Shown here piece by piece: positions 1 through 11,223 of a stretch of 64,000 nt of DNA (position 1 is the first letter of the stretch; every line of letters begins with the position of its first letter). This DNA comes from Catellatospora sp. IY07-71. Its GTDB lineage: Bacteria; Actinomycetota; Actinomycetes; Mycobacteriales; Micromonosporaceae. Below the pieces are notes generated by a model. That model saw only the letters and a list, made by a program, of their open reading frames with translations, had not been told where the DNA came from and searched no databases. The stretch lies in assembly GCF_018326265.1 (NCBI RefSeq), contig NZ_AP023360.1, forward strand, positions 4,187,501 through 4,251,500, written 5' to 3'. The position numbers were made by a program, and so were the translations under genes.

Positions 1-2463
<2,463 letters not shown>

Positions 2464-2564
2464 TGACAACATATGAGAGTCCTGCAAGATGTCTCGCGTC
2501 CACCATGCACATCACGACACGCAACCACGCACGCCGTATCGGCGCGGGTTGACATGTTGATAGA

Positions 2565-2683
2565 GTTACGGCGGTCATGGCGGAGGGGAAACGCCCGGTA
2601 ACATTCCGAACCCGGAAGCTAAGCCCTCCAGCGCCGATGGTACTGCAACGGGGACGTTGTGGGAGAGTAGGACACCGCCGGAC
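2565..2683 (+). rRNA. 5S ribosomal RNA
   Basis: A molecule of about 118 nt that begins GTTACGGCGGTCATGGCGG and ends ACACCGCCGGAC. Its two ends pair to form helix I (ACGGCGGT with the 3' ACCGCCG strand). The internal CCGAACCCGGAAGCTAAGCC and GGGAGAGTAGG segments are typical of 5S rRNA. It lies about 100 nt after the 23S gene, as the last gene of the rRNA operon. Confidence 0.96.
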
Positions 2684-2691
2684 AAACGTTC

Positions 2692-2730
2692 CACACGAGG
2701 GCCTCCCCGCCAGGGGTAGGCCCTCGTGTG
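2692..2730 (+). terminator. rRNA operon hairpin terminator
   Basis: A perfect 13-bp inverted repeat (CACACGAGGGCCT pairing with AGGCCCTCGTGTG) encloses a 13-nt loop. It starts 8 nt after the 5S gene. There is no strong T-tract, which is common for actinobacterial terminators. Its position makes it the transcription end of the rRNA operon. Confidence 0.85.
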
Positions 2731-2772
2731 CGTTGTGCCGCCATTTGCCGCGGCATCAGGAAGGATGTACCC

Positions 2773-5232
2773 GTGAACGCGAGTTCGAACGACAAGCCCG
2801 GACGCGACTCGTCCGGCGAAGCCGGCCGGGGCGGTGGCGGGCCGCGCTCCGAGAAGGGCGGCTACGACCGCTCCCACGGCAAGCGTGAAGGTTTCCGCCG
2901 TGACGGCGACCGGGCCAGGGGCTACGACGGCGGGTACGACCGTCCGCGCGGCACGGGCGAGCGCGGCGGGTTCCGCCGCGACGAAGGCGACCGCGGCGGG
3001 TTCCGCGGCAACCGCGAGGGCGGTGGCGACCGCCGTGAGGGCGGCTTCCGCTCCGGTGGCGACCGGCCCTCCTACGGCGACCGCCGTGAGGGCGGCTACT
3101 CGCGGGGCGGCGACCGCCCCGGATACGGCGGCCGGGACAGCGGCTCCCGCGGCGACCGGCCGGCTTACGGCGACCGTCGCGAGGGCGGCTTCCGTTCCGG
3201 CGGCGACCGTCCCGGGTACGGCGGTGGCGACCGTCGTGAGGGCGGGTTCCGCTCGGGCGGCGACCGGCCGTCGTACGGCGAGCGCCGTGAGGGCGGCTTC
3301 CGTTCCGGCGGCGACCGTCCCGGGTACGGCGGCGGGGACCGTCGCGAGGGTGGCTTCCGTTCCGGTGGCGACCGGCCGGGCTATGGCGAGCGTCGCGAGG
3401 GTGGCTTCCGTTCGGGTGGCGACCGTGACCGCTCCAGCGGTGGTGACCGTCGTGAGGGCGGGTACCGCTCGGGCGGTGACCGTCCCGCTTATGGCGACCG
3501 TCGCGAGGGCGGCTTCCGCTCCGGCGGCGGCGAGCGCCGTGAGGGTGGCTTCCGCTCCGGCGGCGACCGTCCCGGCGGCGGTGACCGCCGTGAGGGCGGC
3601 TTCCGTTCCGGTGGCGACCGGCCGGGCTACGGTGAGCGCCGTGAGGGCGGTTTCCGCTCCGGTGGTGACCGTGACCGCTCCAGCGGTGGGGACCGTCGTG
3701 AGGGCGGGTACCGTTCCGGCGGCGACCGTCCCGGGTACGGCGGCGGGGACCGTCGCGAGGGTGGCTTCCGTTCCGGCGGCGACCGGCCGGGCTACGGCGA
3801 GCGTCGCGAGGGCGGTTTCCGCTCCGGCGGCGACCGTGACCGCTCCAGCGGTGGGGACCGTCGTGAGGGCGGTTTCCGCTCCGGCGGCGACCGTCCCGGC
3901 TACGGCGACCGTCGTGAGGGTGGCTTCCGCTCCGGTGGTGACCGGGAGCGCTTCGGCGGGGGCGACCGTCGTGAGGGCGGTTTCCGCTCCGGCGGCGACC
4001 GTCCCGCTTATGGCGACCGTCGTGAGGGTGGCTTCCGCTCCGGTGGTGACCGGGAGCGCTTCGGCGGCGGGGACCGTCGTGAGGGCGGGTTCCGCTCCGG
4101 TGGCGACCGGCCGGCCTACGGCGAGCGCCGTGAGGGTGGTTTCCGTGGCGGGGACGAGCGCGGTGACCGCGCCGGTTTCCGTGGTGGCGACCGTCGTGAG
4201 GGCGGCTTCCGCGGTGACCGCGAGGAGCGCGCCGGCGGCGAGGCCGCCGAGAGCGCGGGCCGTCCCGGTCCGGAGCTCTCCGACGAGATCAGCGCATCCG
4301 ACCTCGACAGCGAGGTGCGCGCCGAGCTGCTGTCGCTGGCCAAGCCGGTGGCCGACACGGTCGCCCGGCACCTGGTCGCGACCGGGCAGCTGATCGACGA
4401 GGACCCGGAGAAGGCGCTGGAGCACGCCCTGGCGGCGCGCCGGCTGGCCTCCCGCATCGCGGTGGTACGCGAAGCGGTCGGCCTGGCCTCCTACCAGGCG
4501 GGCGACTGGGCGAGCGCGATCGCCGAGATCCGCACGTACCACCGGATGACCGGGCGGCAGACGCACCTGGCGGTGCTGGCCGACTGCGAGCGGGCGCTGG
4601 GCCGGCCGGAGAAGGCGATCGACCTGTTCCGCGGCGCCGAGCGGGAGAAGCTCAGCCAGCCCGAGGCGCTGGAGCTGCTCATCGTCGCCGCCGGTGCGCG
4701 CGGTGACCTGGGCCAGCACGAGGCCGCCGCGGCCATGCTGCAGGTGCGCGAGCTGACCGTCGAGTCCACCGAGGACTGGTCGCCGCGGCTGCGTTACGCG
4801 TACGCGGACGCGCTGCTGAAGTCCGGCCGGACCGAGGAGGCGCGGGAGTGGTTCGCCAAGGCCGCCGCGGCCGACACGGACGCGGTGACCGACGCGGCCG
4901 AGCGCCTGCTGGAGATGGACGGCGTCGAGATCGAGGACGAGTCCGACGAGGACGACGACCGTGCCCCGGCCGCCCGCCGTGCCGAGGACCGGTCCGAGGA
5001 CGACGAGGACGACGACCGCGCCGAGGACGACGAAGACGACCTCGACGACGAGGACGATGACGAGGACTACGACGACGAGGACGACGAGGACGACGACCTC
5101 GACGGCGGCGAGGGCTATGACGGCGACGCCACCGACGACGACGAGGACGACCTCGAGGACTTCGACGAGCAGGGCGAGAAGCCGGCCGCCCCGGCGGCCG
5201 ACGCCGAGCGGAAGGCCGACACGGACAAGTGA
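2773..5232 (+). CDS. TPR protein with giant RG/RGG-repeat N-terminus and acidic tail
   Basis: Protein of 819 residues. GTG 2773 is chosen because an AGGAAGGA ribosome site lies 7 nt upstream; an in-frame GTG at 2728 falls inside the rRNA terminator. Roughly residues 30-490 are low-complexity, rich in Arg, Gly, Asp and Ser, with 22 copies of R-R-E-G-G-[F/Y] usually followed by RSGGDR. Residues about 500-720 are helical with TPR-like segments (for example [17 protein letters not shown] and [16 protein letters not shown]). The final 100 residues are almost all Asp/Glu. By position it corresponds to Rv1691-type TPR proteins, which as far as I recall lack such repeats. RG-rich regions usually bind RNA, and the acidic tail could bind or mask the basic part; this role is inferred. 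The stop overlaps the next start (GTGA), so it is translationally coupled to the phosphatase gene. Confidence 0.85.
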   Translation: MNASSNDKPGRDSSGEAGRGGGGPRSEKGGYDRSHGKREGFRRDGDRARGYDGGYDRPRGTGERGGFRRDEGDRGGFRGNREGGGDRREGGFRSGGDRPSYGDRREGGYSRGGDRPGYGGRDSGSRGDRPAYGDRREGGFRSGGDRPGYGGGDRREGGFRSGGDRPSYGERREGGFRSGGDRPGYGGGDRREGGFRSGGDRPGYGERREGGFRSGGDRDRSSGGDRREGGYRSGGDRPAYGDRREGGFRSGGGERREGGFRSGGDRPGGGDRREGGFRSGGDRPGYGERREGGFRSGGDRDRSSGGDRREGGYRSGGDRPGYGGGDRREGGFRSGGDRPGYGERREGGFRSGGDRDRSSGGDRREGGFRSGGDRPGYGDRREGGFRSGGDRERFGGGDRREGGFRSGGDRPAYGDRREGGFRSGGDRERFGGGDRREGGFRSGGDRPAYGERREGGFRGGDERGDRAGFRGGDRREGGFRGDREERAGGEAAESAGRPGPELSDEISASDLDSEVRAELLSLAKPVADTVARHLVATGQLIDEDPEKALEHALAARRLASRIAVVREAVGLASYQAGDWASAIAEIRTYHRMTGRQTHLAVLADCERALGRPEKAIDLFRGAEREKLSQPEALELLIVAAGARGDLGQHEAAAAMLQVRELTVESTEDWSPRLRYAYADALLKSGRTEEAREWFAKAAAADTDAVTDAAERLLEMDGVEIEDESDEDDDRAPAARRAEDRSEDDEDDDRAEDDEDDLDDEDDDEDYDDEDDEDDDLDGGEGYDGDATDDDEDDLEDFDEQGEKPAAPAADAERKADTDK
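3028..4215 (+). repeat. Coding tandem repeat, 22 RREGG[F/Y] units
   Basis: In-frame degenerate tandem repeat inside the TPR gene. The main period is about 54 bp (18 residues), with variants in which [18 protein letters not shown] or GYGGGD alternates between units. Synonymous differences (CGTCGTGAGGGC against CGCCGTGAGGGC) show that the units are diverged at DNA level but kept at protein level. Copy number is expected to vary between strains. Confidence 0.9.
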
Positions 5233-6041
5233 CCGAGCTCGTCGAGAACTATGACCTGGTCATCTTCGATCTCGACGGCGTGCTGTACCTCATCGACCGC
5301 CCCATTCCCGGGGCGGTCGATGCGTTGGCCCGCCTGAGGGAAGAGGGCAAACCGGTGCGCTTCGCGACCAACAACGCGTCGCGCCGCGCCGCCGAGGTCG
5401 CCGCCCTGCTGCGCGGTATGGGCATCGCAGCCCAGCCGCACGAGGTGCTCACCTCGGCGGGGGCGGCGGCGGCGCTGCTGGCGCAGCGGCTGGAGCCGGG
5501 CGCGCCGGTGCTGGTGCTGGGCGCGCCCGCGCTGCGCAGCGAGGTCGCCGATGTGGGCCTGCGGCCGGTCGACAGCGCCGACGACAACCCGCGCGCCGTG
5601 GTGCAGGGTTTCGGGCCGGACCTGGGCTGGAAGCAGCTGGCCGAGGCGTGCGTGGCGATCCGCGCGGGCGCCTGGTGGGTCGCGACGAACACGGACAAGA
5701 CCCTGCCGACCCTGCGCGGGCCGTTGCCCGGCAACGGGTCCCTGGTGGCGCTGCTGGCCACGGCGCTGGAGCGGGAGCCGGACGTGGTGGTCGGCAAGCC
5801 CGAGCCGGGCCTGTTCGCCACCGCGGCGGGCCAGGCGTCGGCGCGCCGGGTGCTGGTCGTCGGCGACCGGCTGGACACCGACATCGCCGGCGCGCACCGA
5901 GCCGGAATGGACAGTCTGCTGGTGCTGACCGGCGTGTCGACGGCGGTCGAGGCCGCCGCGGCGGGCGGGCAGCTGCGCCCCACGTACGTGTCGGCGGATC
6001 TCGGGGGGCTCTTCGCTGCTCCGGCGGTCCCGGCCCTGTAG
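5229..6041 (+). CDS. HAD-IIA phosphatase, Rv1692-like
   Basis: Protein of 270 residues of haloacid dehalogenase subfamily IIA. Motif I is [12 protein letters not shown] near residue 10, motif II is in [10 protein letters not shown], the Lys motif is [10 protein letters not shown] and motif IV is [17 protein letters not shown]. All catalytic Asp residues are present. The syntenic M. tuberculosis protein Rv1692 is known as a glycerol-3-phosphate phosphatase involved in lipid recycling; that substrate is inferred here from order and family only. GTG 5229 overlaps the upstream stop (GTGA), indicating coupling. Cytoplasmic. Confidence 0.88.
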   Translation: MTELVENYDLVIFDLDGVLYLIDRPIPGAVDALARLREEGKPVRFATNNASRRAAEVAALLRGMGIAAQPHEVLTSAGAAAALLAQRLEPGAPVLVLGAPALRSEVADVGLRPVDSADDNPRAVVQGFGPDLGWKQLAEACVAIRAGAWWVATNTDKTLPTLRGPLPGNGSLVALLATALEREPDVVVGKPEPGLFATAAGQASARRVLVVGDRLDTDIAGAHRAGMDSLLVLTGVSTAVEAAAAGGQLRPTYVSADLGGLFAAPAVPAL

Positions 6042-6120
6042 CGTTGGTCGGCGGGACGGTATGGACCGCGTGGACGCGGCCCGTGCTGGGGAGCAGTCGT
6101 CGGGAGAGGTGGTGACCGCC

Positions 6121-6891
6121 GTGGCGCAGAAGTCGGGCGAGCCGAAGCAGGACGTGGTGAAGGCGTACCTCGAGCTGGCCCTCGGGCTGACCGAGGCGTC
6201 GAAGAAGAAGGCGGAGAAGACCGTCAAGAAGGCGGCCAAGGGGCTGCTGGGCAAGAGCGGCGCGACCGCGACGCAGCTGCAGGTCATGGCAGAGGAGCTG
6301 GTCAGCACCGGCCTGCAGAACCGGGAGGCGGTCGCGCGGATCGTGCGGCTGGAGCTGGACCGTGCGCTGGGCCGGGTCGGCCTGGCCACCGCCGAGGAGG
6401 TCGCCACGCTGACCGCCCGGATCGAGGACCTGGAGGGCGAGCTCCGCGAGGCGAGGATCGACGCCGCGGTCGCGGCGGCGCGTGCGGCCTCGGCCGACGG
6501 CAGCGGTTCCGCCGACGGCAGTGCCACGGCCGCCGCGCCGTCGGCGGAGGCTGCCGAGGAGGACAACGCGAGCCCGGTGGCGAAGAAGGCCGTCGCGGGC
6601 AAGGTCACGCCGCCCGCCGTGCGGGTGCCACCGCGGGGTGGGGTCGCCGAGCGGCCCGAGGTCGTCGAGCGCCCCCGCGAGCTGCCCAAGCCCGCCGCGA
6701 AGAAGGCGGAGGCCGCGAAGCCGGCGCCGAAGCCCGCCCCGCCGAAGAAGGCCGCGAAGGTCGTCGCCAAGAAGACCGTGCCGGCCGCCGGGCCGCGGGC
6801 CGCGTCCGACGAGGTGCCGGTGGCCGCGAAGAAGGCTGTGGCGAAGAAGGCCGTCAAGAAGGCTCCGGCCGGTAAGGCGGCCACGGCATGA
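6121..6891 (+). CDS. Phasin-like protein with histone-H1-like Lys/Ala tail
   Basis: Protein of 256 residues from GTG 6121, which has a GGGAGAGG ribosome site about 11 nt upstream; GTG 6112 and ATG 6061 are alternatives. Residues 1-125 are amphipathic helix (LELALGLTEASKKKAEKTV, then ARIVRLELDRALGRVG and an EDLEGEL coiled coil) and resemble PhaF/PhaI-type phasins. The second half is Ala/Pro/Lys-rich with repeated AKKAV/AKK units like histone H1 or the tail of PhaF. A protein of this build could bind both DNA and hydrophobic granules. That role is inferred, since no polyhydroxyalkanoate gene is in the window. Its stop overlaps the next start (ATGA). Confidence 0.7.
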   Translation: MAQKSGEPKQDVVKAYLELALGLTEASKKKAEKTVKKAAKGLLGKSGATATQLQVMAEELVSTGLQNREAVARIVRLELDRALGRVGLATAEEVATLTARIEDLEGELREARIDAAVAAARAASADGSGSADGSATAAAPSAEAAEEDNASPVAKKAVAGKVTPPAVRVPPRGGVAERPEVVERPRELPKPAAKKAEAAKPAPKPAPPKKAAKVVAKKTVPAAGPRAASDEVPVAAKKAVAKKAVKKAPAGKAATA

Positions 6892-7112
6892 GCTCACCGC
6901 AGCTGCCGCTGTCGTTCTCCCCGGCGGTGCCCGCGCCCCGTCCGATGCCGACCCCGGCGACTCTGATGCCCGGCCCGACCGGCCATCACGCCGTGGACGC
7001 CGCCGTACGGGGGGTGGCCAACGCCGCCGACCTGCCGCTGGCCGAGCAGCTCGCGGCGTACGAGGCGGCGCACCGGACGCTGCGGGAAGTCCTCGCCGCG
7101 ATCGAGGCGTAA
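6888..7112 (+). CDS. Small conserved-type protein (74 aa)
   Basis: A 74-residue protein whose ATG overlaps the upstream stop (ATGA) and which ends 5 nt before tlyA. The first 30 residues are Pro-rich. The rest is helical (ADLPLAEQLAAYEAAHRTLREVLAAIEA). By position it matches the short uncharacterised protein between the phosphatase and tlyA in mycobacteria (Rv1693). Tight coupling on both sides supports a real gene. No domain is recognised and the function is unknown. Confidence 0.75.
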   Translation: MSSPQLPLSFSPAVPAPRPMPTPATLMPGPTGHHAVDAAVRGVANAADLPLAEQLAAYEAAHRTLREVLAAIEA

Positions 7113-7117
7113 CACCC

Positions 7118-7939
7118 ATGGCACGACGTGTCCGGCTGGACGCGGAGCTGGTCCGGCGCGGGCTGGCCCGGTCGCGGGAGCAGGCCGGTGAGCTGATCGC
7201 CGCGGGCCGGGTCGAGGTCAGGGGCACCGTGGCGCACAAGGCCGCGGCCATGGTCGACCCGGCCGACGCGGTACGCGTCACCGGCGAGTCCACCGGCGAC
7301 GACTACGTGTCCCGGGGCGGGCACAAGCTCGCCGGGGCGCTGGCCGCGTTCACGCCGCACGGGCTGGCCGTGGCCGGGCGGCGCTGCCTGGACGCGGGCG
7401 CGTCCACCGGCGGCTTCACCGACGTGCTGCTGCGCAGCGGGGCGGCCGAGGTGGTCGCCGTCGACGTCGGCTACGGCCAGCTCGCCTGGTCACTGCGCAC
7501 CGACGAGCGGGTGAAGGTGCACGAGCGCACGAACGTGCGCACGCTCACCCCCGAGGTCATCGGCGGCGTGGTGGAACTCACCGTGGCCGACCTGTCGTTC
7601 ATCTCGCTGCGGCTGGTGCTGCCCGCGCTGGCCGCGTGCACCGACGGCGACCTCGTGCTGATGGTGAAGCCGCAGTTCGAGGTCGGTAAGGAGCGGGTCG
7701 GCGCGGGCGGCGTGGTGCGCGATCCGGCACTGCGGGCCGAGGCCGTGCTCGACGTCGCCACCGCGGCGACCGCGCTCGGCCTGGGCACGGCCGGGGTGAC
7801 GGCCAGCCCGCTGCCAGGCCCGTCAGGCAATGTGGAGTTCTTCGTCTGGTTCCGGCGTGACGCACCCGCCCCCGCGGTGGCGGACATCCGCGCCGTGGTG
7901 GAGGCTGGGGTGCCGAACGCACCTGACCCGGAGGACTGA
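7118..7939 (+). CDS. tlyA: TlyA, 16S/23S rRNA 2'-O-methyltransferase
   Basis: Protein of 273 residues starting at ATG 7118 (MARRVRLDAELVRRGLARSR). An N-terminal S4 RNA-binding domain (about 1-60) is followed by an FtsJ/RrmJ-type SAM methyltransferase domain with the SAM loop CLDAGASTGGFTDVLL and the catalytic-lysine segment LMVKPQFEVGK. TlyA makes 2'-O-methylcytidine in 16S and 23S rRNA, needed for sensitivity to capreomycin. The tlyA-nadK-recN order is conserved in actinobacteria. A longer in-frame extension upstream overlaps two genes and is not used. Confidence 0.95.
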   Translation: MARRVRLDAELVRRGLARSREQAGELIAAGRVEVRGTVAHKAAAMVDPADAVRVTGESTGDDYVSRGGHKLAGALAAFTPHGLAVAGRRCLDAGASTGGFTDVLLRSGAAEVVAVDVGYGQLAWSLRTDERVKVHERTNVRTLTPEVIGGVVELTVADLSFISLRLVLPALAACTDGDLVLMVKPQFEVGKERVGAGGVVRDPALRAEAVLDVATAATALGLGTAGVTASPLPGPSGNVEFFVWFRRDAPAPAVADIRAVVEAGVPNAPDPED

Positions 7940-7940
7940 A

Positions 7941-8840
7941 TTGGAGCGCGTGGCGCTGCTGGTCACCCATACCGGCCGGAAGGACTCCACCGACCATGCC
8001 CGCACCGTGGCGCGGGACCTGATCGCCGCGGGCTTCACCGTGCGCGTGGTCGCCGAGGAGGCCGAGGACCTGGACCTGTCCGGGGTCACCCCGATCTCGG
8101 GCGCCTGCGCGGCGCAGGGGGCCGAGATCGTGTTCGCCCTCGGCGGCGACGGCACCCTGCTGCGCGCCGCCGAGCTGGCCCGCCCCGAGGGCGCGCCGCT
8201 GCTCGGCATCAACCTGGGCCGGGTCGGGTTCCTGGCCGAGGCCGAGATCGCAGACCTGGACCAGGCGGTACGCGACGTGGTCGCCCGCGACTACAGCGTC
8301 GAGGAGCGGCTCACCATCGACGTCACCGCCGAGCTGGCCGGGGAGGTGATCGCCGAGTCGTGGGCGCTCAACGAGGTCACCGTGGAGAAGGGCAACCGCG
8401 AGCGCATGCTCGAGCTGCTGGTCGACGTGGACGGGCGTCCGCTGTCGCGCTACGGCTGCGACGGCGTGGTGTGCGCCACCCCGACCGGCTCGACGGCGTA
8501 CGCCTTCTCGGCGGGCGGGCCCGTGGTGTGGCCGCGGGTGGAGGCGCTGCTGCTGGTGCCGATCAGCGCGCACGCGCTGTTCAGCCGGCCGCTGGTGACC
8601 GCGCCGGACTCCGTCATCCAGGTGACCATCGACCCGTACACCGAGCACGCGGTGATGAGCTGCGACGGCCGGCGGGTGTACAGCCTGGCGCCCGGTGCGC
8701 AGGTCACCATGCGGCGCGGCGAGCTGCCGGTGCGGGTGGCGCGGCTGCGGCCGCGGCCCTTCACCGACCGGCTGGTGGCGAAGTTCGGGCTGCCGGTGGA
8801 GGGCTGGCGGGGGCACGGACCGCGCCACCCTGGTCACTGA
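7941..8840 (+). CDS. nadK: NAD kinase
   Basis: Protein of 299 residues that phosphorylates NAD to NADP using ATP. TTG 7941 is chosen because GGAGGA lies 5 nt upstream and the start is one base after the tlyA stop; GTG 7950 is an alternative. The family GGDGT motif is at about residues 68-72 (FALGGDGTLLRAAELA). The NE/D motif (WALNEVTVEKGN) and the TPTGSTAYAFSAGGP loop follow. Length and motifs are normal for NadK. It lies in the same cistron run as tlyA. Confidence 0.95.
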   Translation: MERVALLVTHTGRKDSTDHARTVARDLIAAGFTVRVVAEEAEDLDLSGVTPISGACAAQGAEIVFALGGDGTLLRAAELARPEGAPLLGINLGRVGFLAEAEIADLDQAVRDVVARDYSVEERLTIDVTAELAGEVIAESWALNEVTVEKGNRERMLELLVDVDGRPLSRYGCDGVVCATPTGSTAYAFSAGGPVVWPRVEALLLVPISAHALFSRPLVTAPDSVIQVTIDPYTEHAVMSCDGRRVYSLAPGAQVTMRRGELPVRVARLRPRPFTDRLVAKFGLPVEGWRGHGPRHPGH

Positions 8841-8869
8841 GCGGTACAAACGCACGGCCCGGCGTGACA

Positions 8870-8892
8870 CTGTCGGAGGGGCGGGCTACTGT
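8870..8892 (+). promoter_or_regulatory. Candidate PafBC (RecA-independent damage) promoter of recN
   Basis: CTGTCGGAG at 8870-8878, then exactly 8 nt, then the -10 box TACTGT at 8887-8892. This matches the RecA-NDp layout described in mycobacteria (TTGTCRGTG-N8-TANNNT) with two mismatches in the upstream block. The recN start codon is 8 nt past the -10 box, giving a leaderless or near-leaderless mRNA. Confidence 0.6.
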
Positions 8893-8900
8893 CACCTGTT

Positions 8901-10652
8901 GTGCTGGAAGAGTTGCGCATCACCGGCCTCGGCGTGATCGAGGACACCACCCTCCCGCTGACCCGCGGCATGAACGTCATCACCGGTGAGACCGGTGCCG
9001 GCAAGACCATGGTCGTCACCGGACTCGGCCTGCTGTTCGGCGGCCGGGCCGACGCCGGGCGGGTCCGGGCCGAACCGGGCCGGGCCACGGTCGAAGGCAG
9101 GCTGCGCCTGACGGGCAACGCCGCCAGCGCGGTGGCCACCCGGGTCGCCGACGCGGGTGCCGAGTCCGACGTCGACGGCAGCCTGCTGATGAGCCGCACC
9201 GTCACCATCGAGGGCCGCTCCAAGGCGCACGTGGGCGGGCGGACCGTGCCGGTGTCGCTGCTGGGCGAGGTCGGCGAGCTGGTGCTGGCCGTGCACGGCC
9301 AGTCCGACCAGCTGCGGCTGCTGCGCCCGGCCGAGCAGCGCGGTTCCCTGGACCGGTTCGCCGGTCCCGAGCACGAGAAGCTGCTCGTCGAGTTCCGGGA
9401 GCTGTTCACCCGCTGGCGCGCGGTCGCCGACGACCTGGCCGACCGCCGCCGCAACGCGCGCACCCGCGCCCAGGAGGCGGACCTGCTGCGGCTGGGCCTC
9501 GACGAGATCACCAGGGTCGACCCGCAGCCCGGCGAGGACGACGAGCTGCGTGCCGAGGCCCAGCGATTGGAGCACGCCGAGGGCCTGCGTACGGCGGCGC
9601 ACATCGCGCACCAGGCCGTGGCCGGCGGCGGGGAGACCGACAGCGAGGACGCGACCAGCCTCGTCGGCACCGCCCGGCGCACCCTGGAGTCGCAGTCCGG
9701 GGTGGACGCGAAGCTCGGCGAGTTCGCCGCGCGGCTGGAGGAGGCCGCGTCGCTGCTCGGCGACGTCTCCGTCGAGCTCTCGACGTACCTCGCCAGCCTC
9801 GACGCCGACCCGGCCCGGCTGCAGTTCATCTACGAGCGGCGTGCCGCGCTGCGCTCGCTGACCCGCAAGTACGCCGACGACATCGACGGCGTCATCGCCT
9901 GGGCCGACAACGCCCGCACCCGCCTCGGCGCCCTGGACAGCTCCGACGAGCTGCTGGAGGAGCTGGAGCGGGAGATGCACCGGCTCGCCGGCGAGGTCGC
10001 CGAGCTGGCCGCCAGGGTGCGCGAGGCGCGGGTGGAGGCGGCGGGCCGGTTCGCCGACAAGGTCACCGTGGAACTGGCCGGCCTCGCCATGCCGCACGCC
10101 CGCATCCAGATCATGGTGCTGCCCCGCCCGGCCGGTGACATCAGCCTGCCCGTCGGCGGCGTCGAGTCCGGGGTGACCGCCGACGGCGCCGACGACATCG
10201 AGCTGCGCCTGCTGGCCCACCCCGGCGCGCCCGCCCTGCCGCTGCAGAAGGGCGCCTCCGGCGGCGAGCTGTCCCGGGTGATGCTCGCCATCGAGGTGGT
10301 CTTCGCCGGTGCGGGCGGCCCGCCCACGCTCGTCTTCGACGAGGTCGACTCGGGCGTCGGCGGCACCGCCGCGGTCGAGATCGGCCGGCGCCTGGCCCGG
10401 CTGGCCCGCAACCACCAGGTCCTGGTCGTCACGCACCTGCCGCAGGTCGCCGCGTTCGCCGACCGGCACCTGGTGGTGGCGAAGGACACGGGCGGTGCGA
10501 TCACGACCAGCGGGGTGCGCGTCGTCGAGGAGACCGAGCGCTCCCGTGAACTGGCCCGCATGCTCGCCGGCCTGCCCGACTCCGACCTGGGCATCGCCCA
10601 CGCGGAAGAGCTGCTGGCGGTCGCCGCCCGCGAGCGCTCCAACGCCGCCTGA
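8901..10652 (+). CDS. recN: DNA repair protein RecN
   Basis: SMC-like ATPase of 583 residues acting in double-strand-break repair. The Walker A loop GETGAGKTM is near residues 29-37. A long coiled coil with the zinc-free RecN middle follows. The ABC signature KGASGGELSRVMLAIEV and Walker B TLVFDEVDSGVGG are intact, then the D-loop/His switch (VTHLPQVAAFADRHLVV). GTG 8901 lies 8 nt downstream of a -10 box. A hairpin terminator follows 10 nt after the stop, so recN probably ends a transcription unit that it can also start from its own damage-type promoter. Confidence 0.96.
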   Translation: MLEELRITGLGVIEDTTLPLTRGMNVITGETGAGKTMVVTGLGLLFGGRADAGRVRAEPGRATVEGRLRLTGNAASAVATRVADAGAESDVDGSLLMSRTVTIEGRSKAHVGGRTVPVSLLGEVGELVLAVHGQSDQLRLLRPAEQRGSLDRFAGPEHEKLLVEFRELFTRWRAVADDLADRRRNARTRAQEADLLRLGLDEITRVDPQPGEDDELRAEAQRLEHAEGLRTAAHIAHQAVAGGGETDSEDATSLVGTARRTLESQSGVDAKLGEFAARLEEAASLLGDVSVELSTYLASLDADPARLQFIYERRAALRSLTRKYADDIDGVIAWADNARTRLGALDSSDELLEELEREMHRLAGEVAELAARVREARVEAAGRFADKVTVELAGLAMPHARIQIMVLPRPAGDISLPVGGVESGVTADGADDIELRLLAHPGAPALPLQKGASGGELSRVMLAIEVVFAGAGGPPTLVFDEVDSGVGGTAAVEIGRRLARLARNHQVLVVTHLPQVAAFADRHLVVAKDTGGAITTSGVRVVEETERSRELARMLAGLPDSDLGIAHAEELLAVAARERSNAA

Positions 10653-10662
10653 CCCGCCCGAC

Positions 10663-10708
10663 CGCGAAGGGCACCCACCGCCACACCGGCGGCCGGGCGC
10701 CCTTCGCG
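10663..10708 (+). terminator. Hairpin terminator after recN
   Basis: A perfect 10-bp stem (CGCGAAGGGC with GCCCTTCGCG) closes a 26-nt loop that contains a secondary CCGCC/GGCGG stem. It begins 10 nt after the recN stop. No U-tract is seen. Confidence 0.7.
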
Positions 10709-10794
10709 CTCCAGACCGCACGGGCCGCGGCGGCCGGGTCCCCGCCACGCCCGCGATCTGCCGACATCCGGCCACCCGCGACCCGCGACCCGCG

Positions 10795-10859
10795 ATGATC
10801 GCGATCTCGTGTCACAAAGTGCGGCTGAGCCACACCTTCCGACACGAGATCGCGATCAT
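10795..10859. repeat. 65-bp intergenic hairpin element, copy 1
   Basis: Perfect 19-nt inverted arms (ATGATCGCGATCTCGTGTC and its exact reverse complement at 10841-10859) flank a 27-nt loop. Two further copies with the same arm and loop lengths lie at 52758 and 52852. The shared core of the arms is GATC...TCGTGTC, with an AAAGTG/CCACACC-like complementarity inside the loop. Confidence 0.85.
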
Positions 10860-10890
10860 GCCCCCGCGGCGGTCGGGTTGCATCCGGGAA

Positions 10891-10950
10891 GATCGCGGGT
10901 TCGTGTCGGAACCTGTGGTGGGACCGCACATCGCGACATCAAGCAGTGAT
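10891..10950. repeat. Decayed copy of the 65-bp hairpin element
   Basis: Starts GATCGCGGGTTCGTGTCGGA, matching the left arm of the neighbouring copy, and continues with a CCTGTGGTGGGACCGCA segment resembling the loop. The right arm has lost complementarity (ATCGCGACATCAAGCAGTGATC). It is probably a degenerated sibling of copy 1, 31 nt away. Confidence 0.5.
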
Positions 10951-11223
10951 CTCTCCTCGATGCGGCGGAACCCGGCGCGGCTCGGCATCCCGGCGGGTGG
11001 CGAGGGCGAGCATGAGGTAGGTCACCGCCGGGCCTCCACGCGCGCAGAATCGGCATGGTTTGCCCGATATGGGCAGCTAGGACGGGCGTGCCGGTCGGCG
11101 GCAGAGGCGGACGGATGTCACGATGGGGTCGGCGAGGTTTCGGACATCACAATTCGGCCCGGATGGGTCGATCATGGGTGTCGGTACGCGCCAATACCGG
11201 ACTGACATGCCAGGATGGCTGCG
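10951..11223. other. Intergenic region upstream of steA, no gene seen
   Basis: About 270 nt between the repeat cluster and steA. No frame has a plausible ribosome site and codon pattern. A short symmetry (TGCCCGATATGGGCA near 11062) is present. The steA promoter must lie here, but no convincing -10/-35 pair was picked out. Confidence 0.5.

Noticed and set aside
3028-4215. Possible CRISPR array
   Set aside because: The repeats are in frame, protein-level conserved and without unique spacers.
2575-4719. 714-codon antisense open frame over the RG-repeat gene
   Set aside because: An artefact of the repetitive GC-rich coding DNA on the other strand; no start signal, and a composition of Ala/Val/Thr repeats that simply mirrors the sense repeats.
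6482-7117. N-terminal extension of the tlyA frame
   Set aside because: Arg/Pro-only composition overlapping two real genes in another frame.
10653-11223. A small gene between recN and steA
   Set aside because: No frame has a ribosome site or actinobacterial codon bias; the region is explained by a terminator and repeats.
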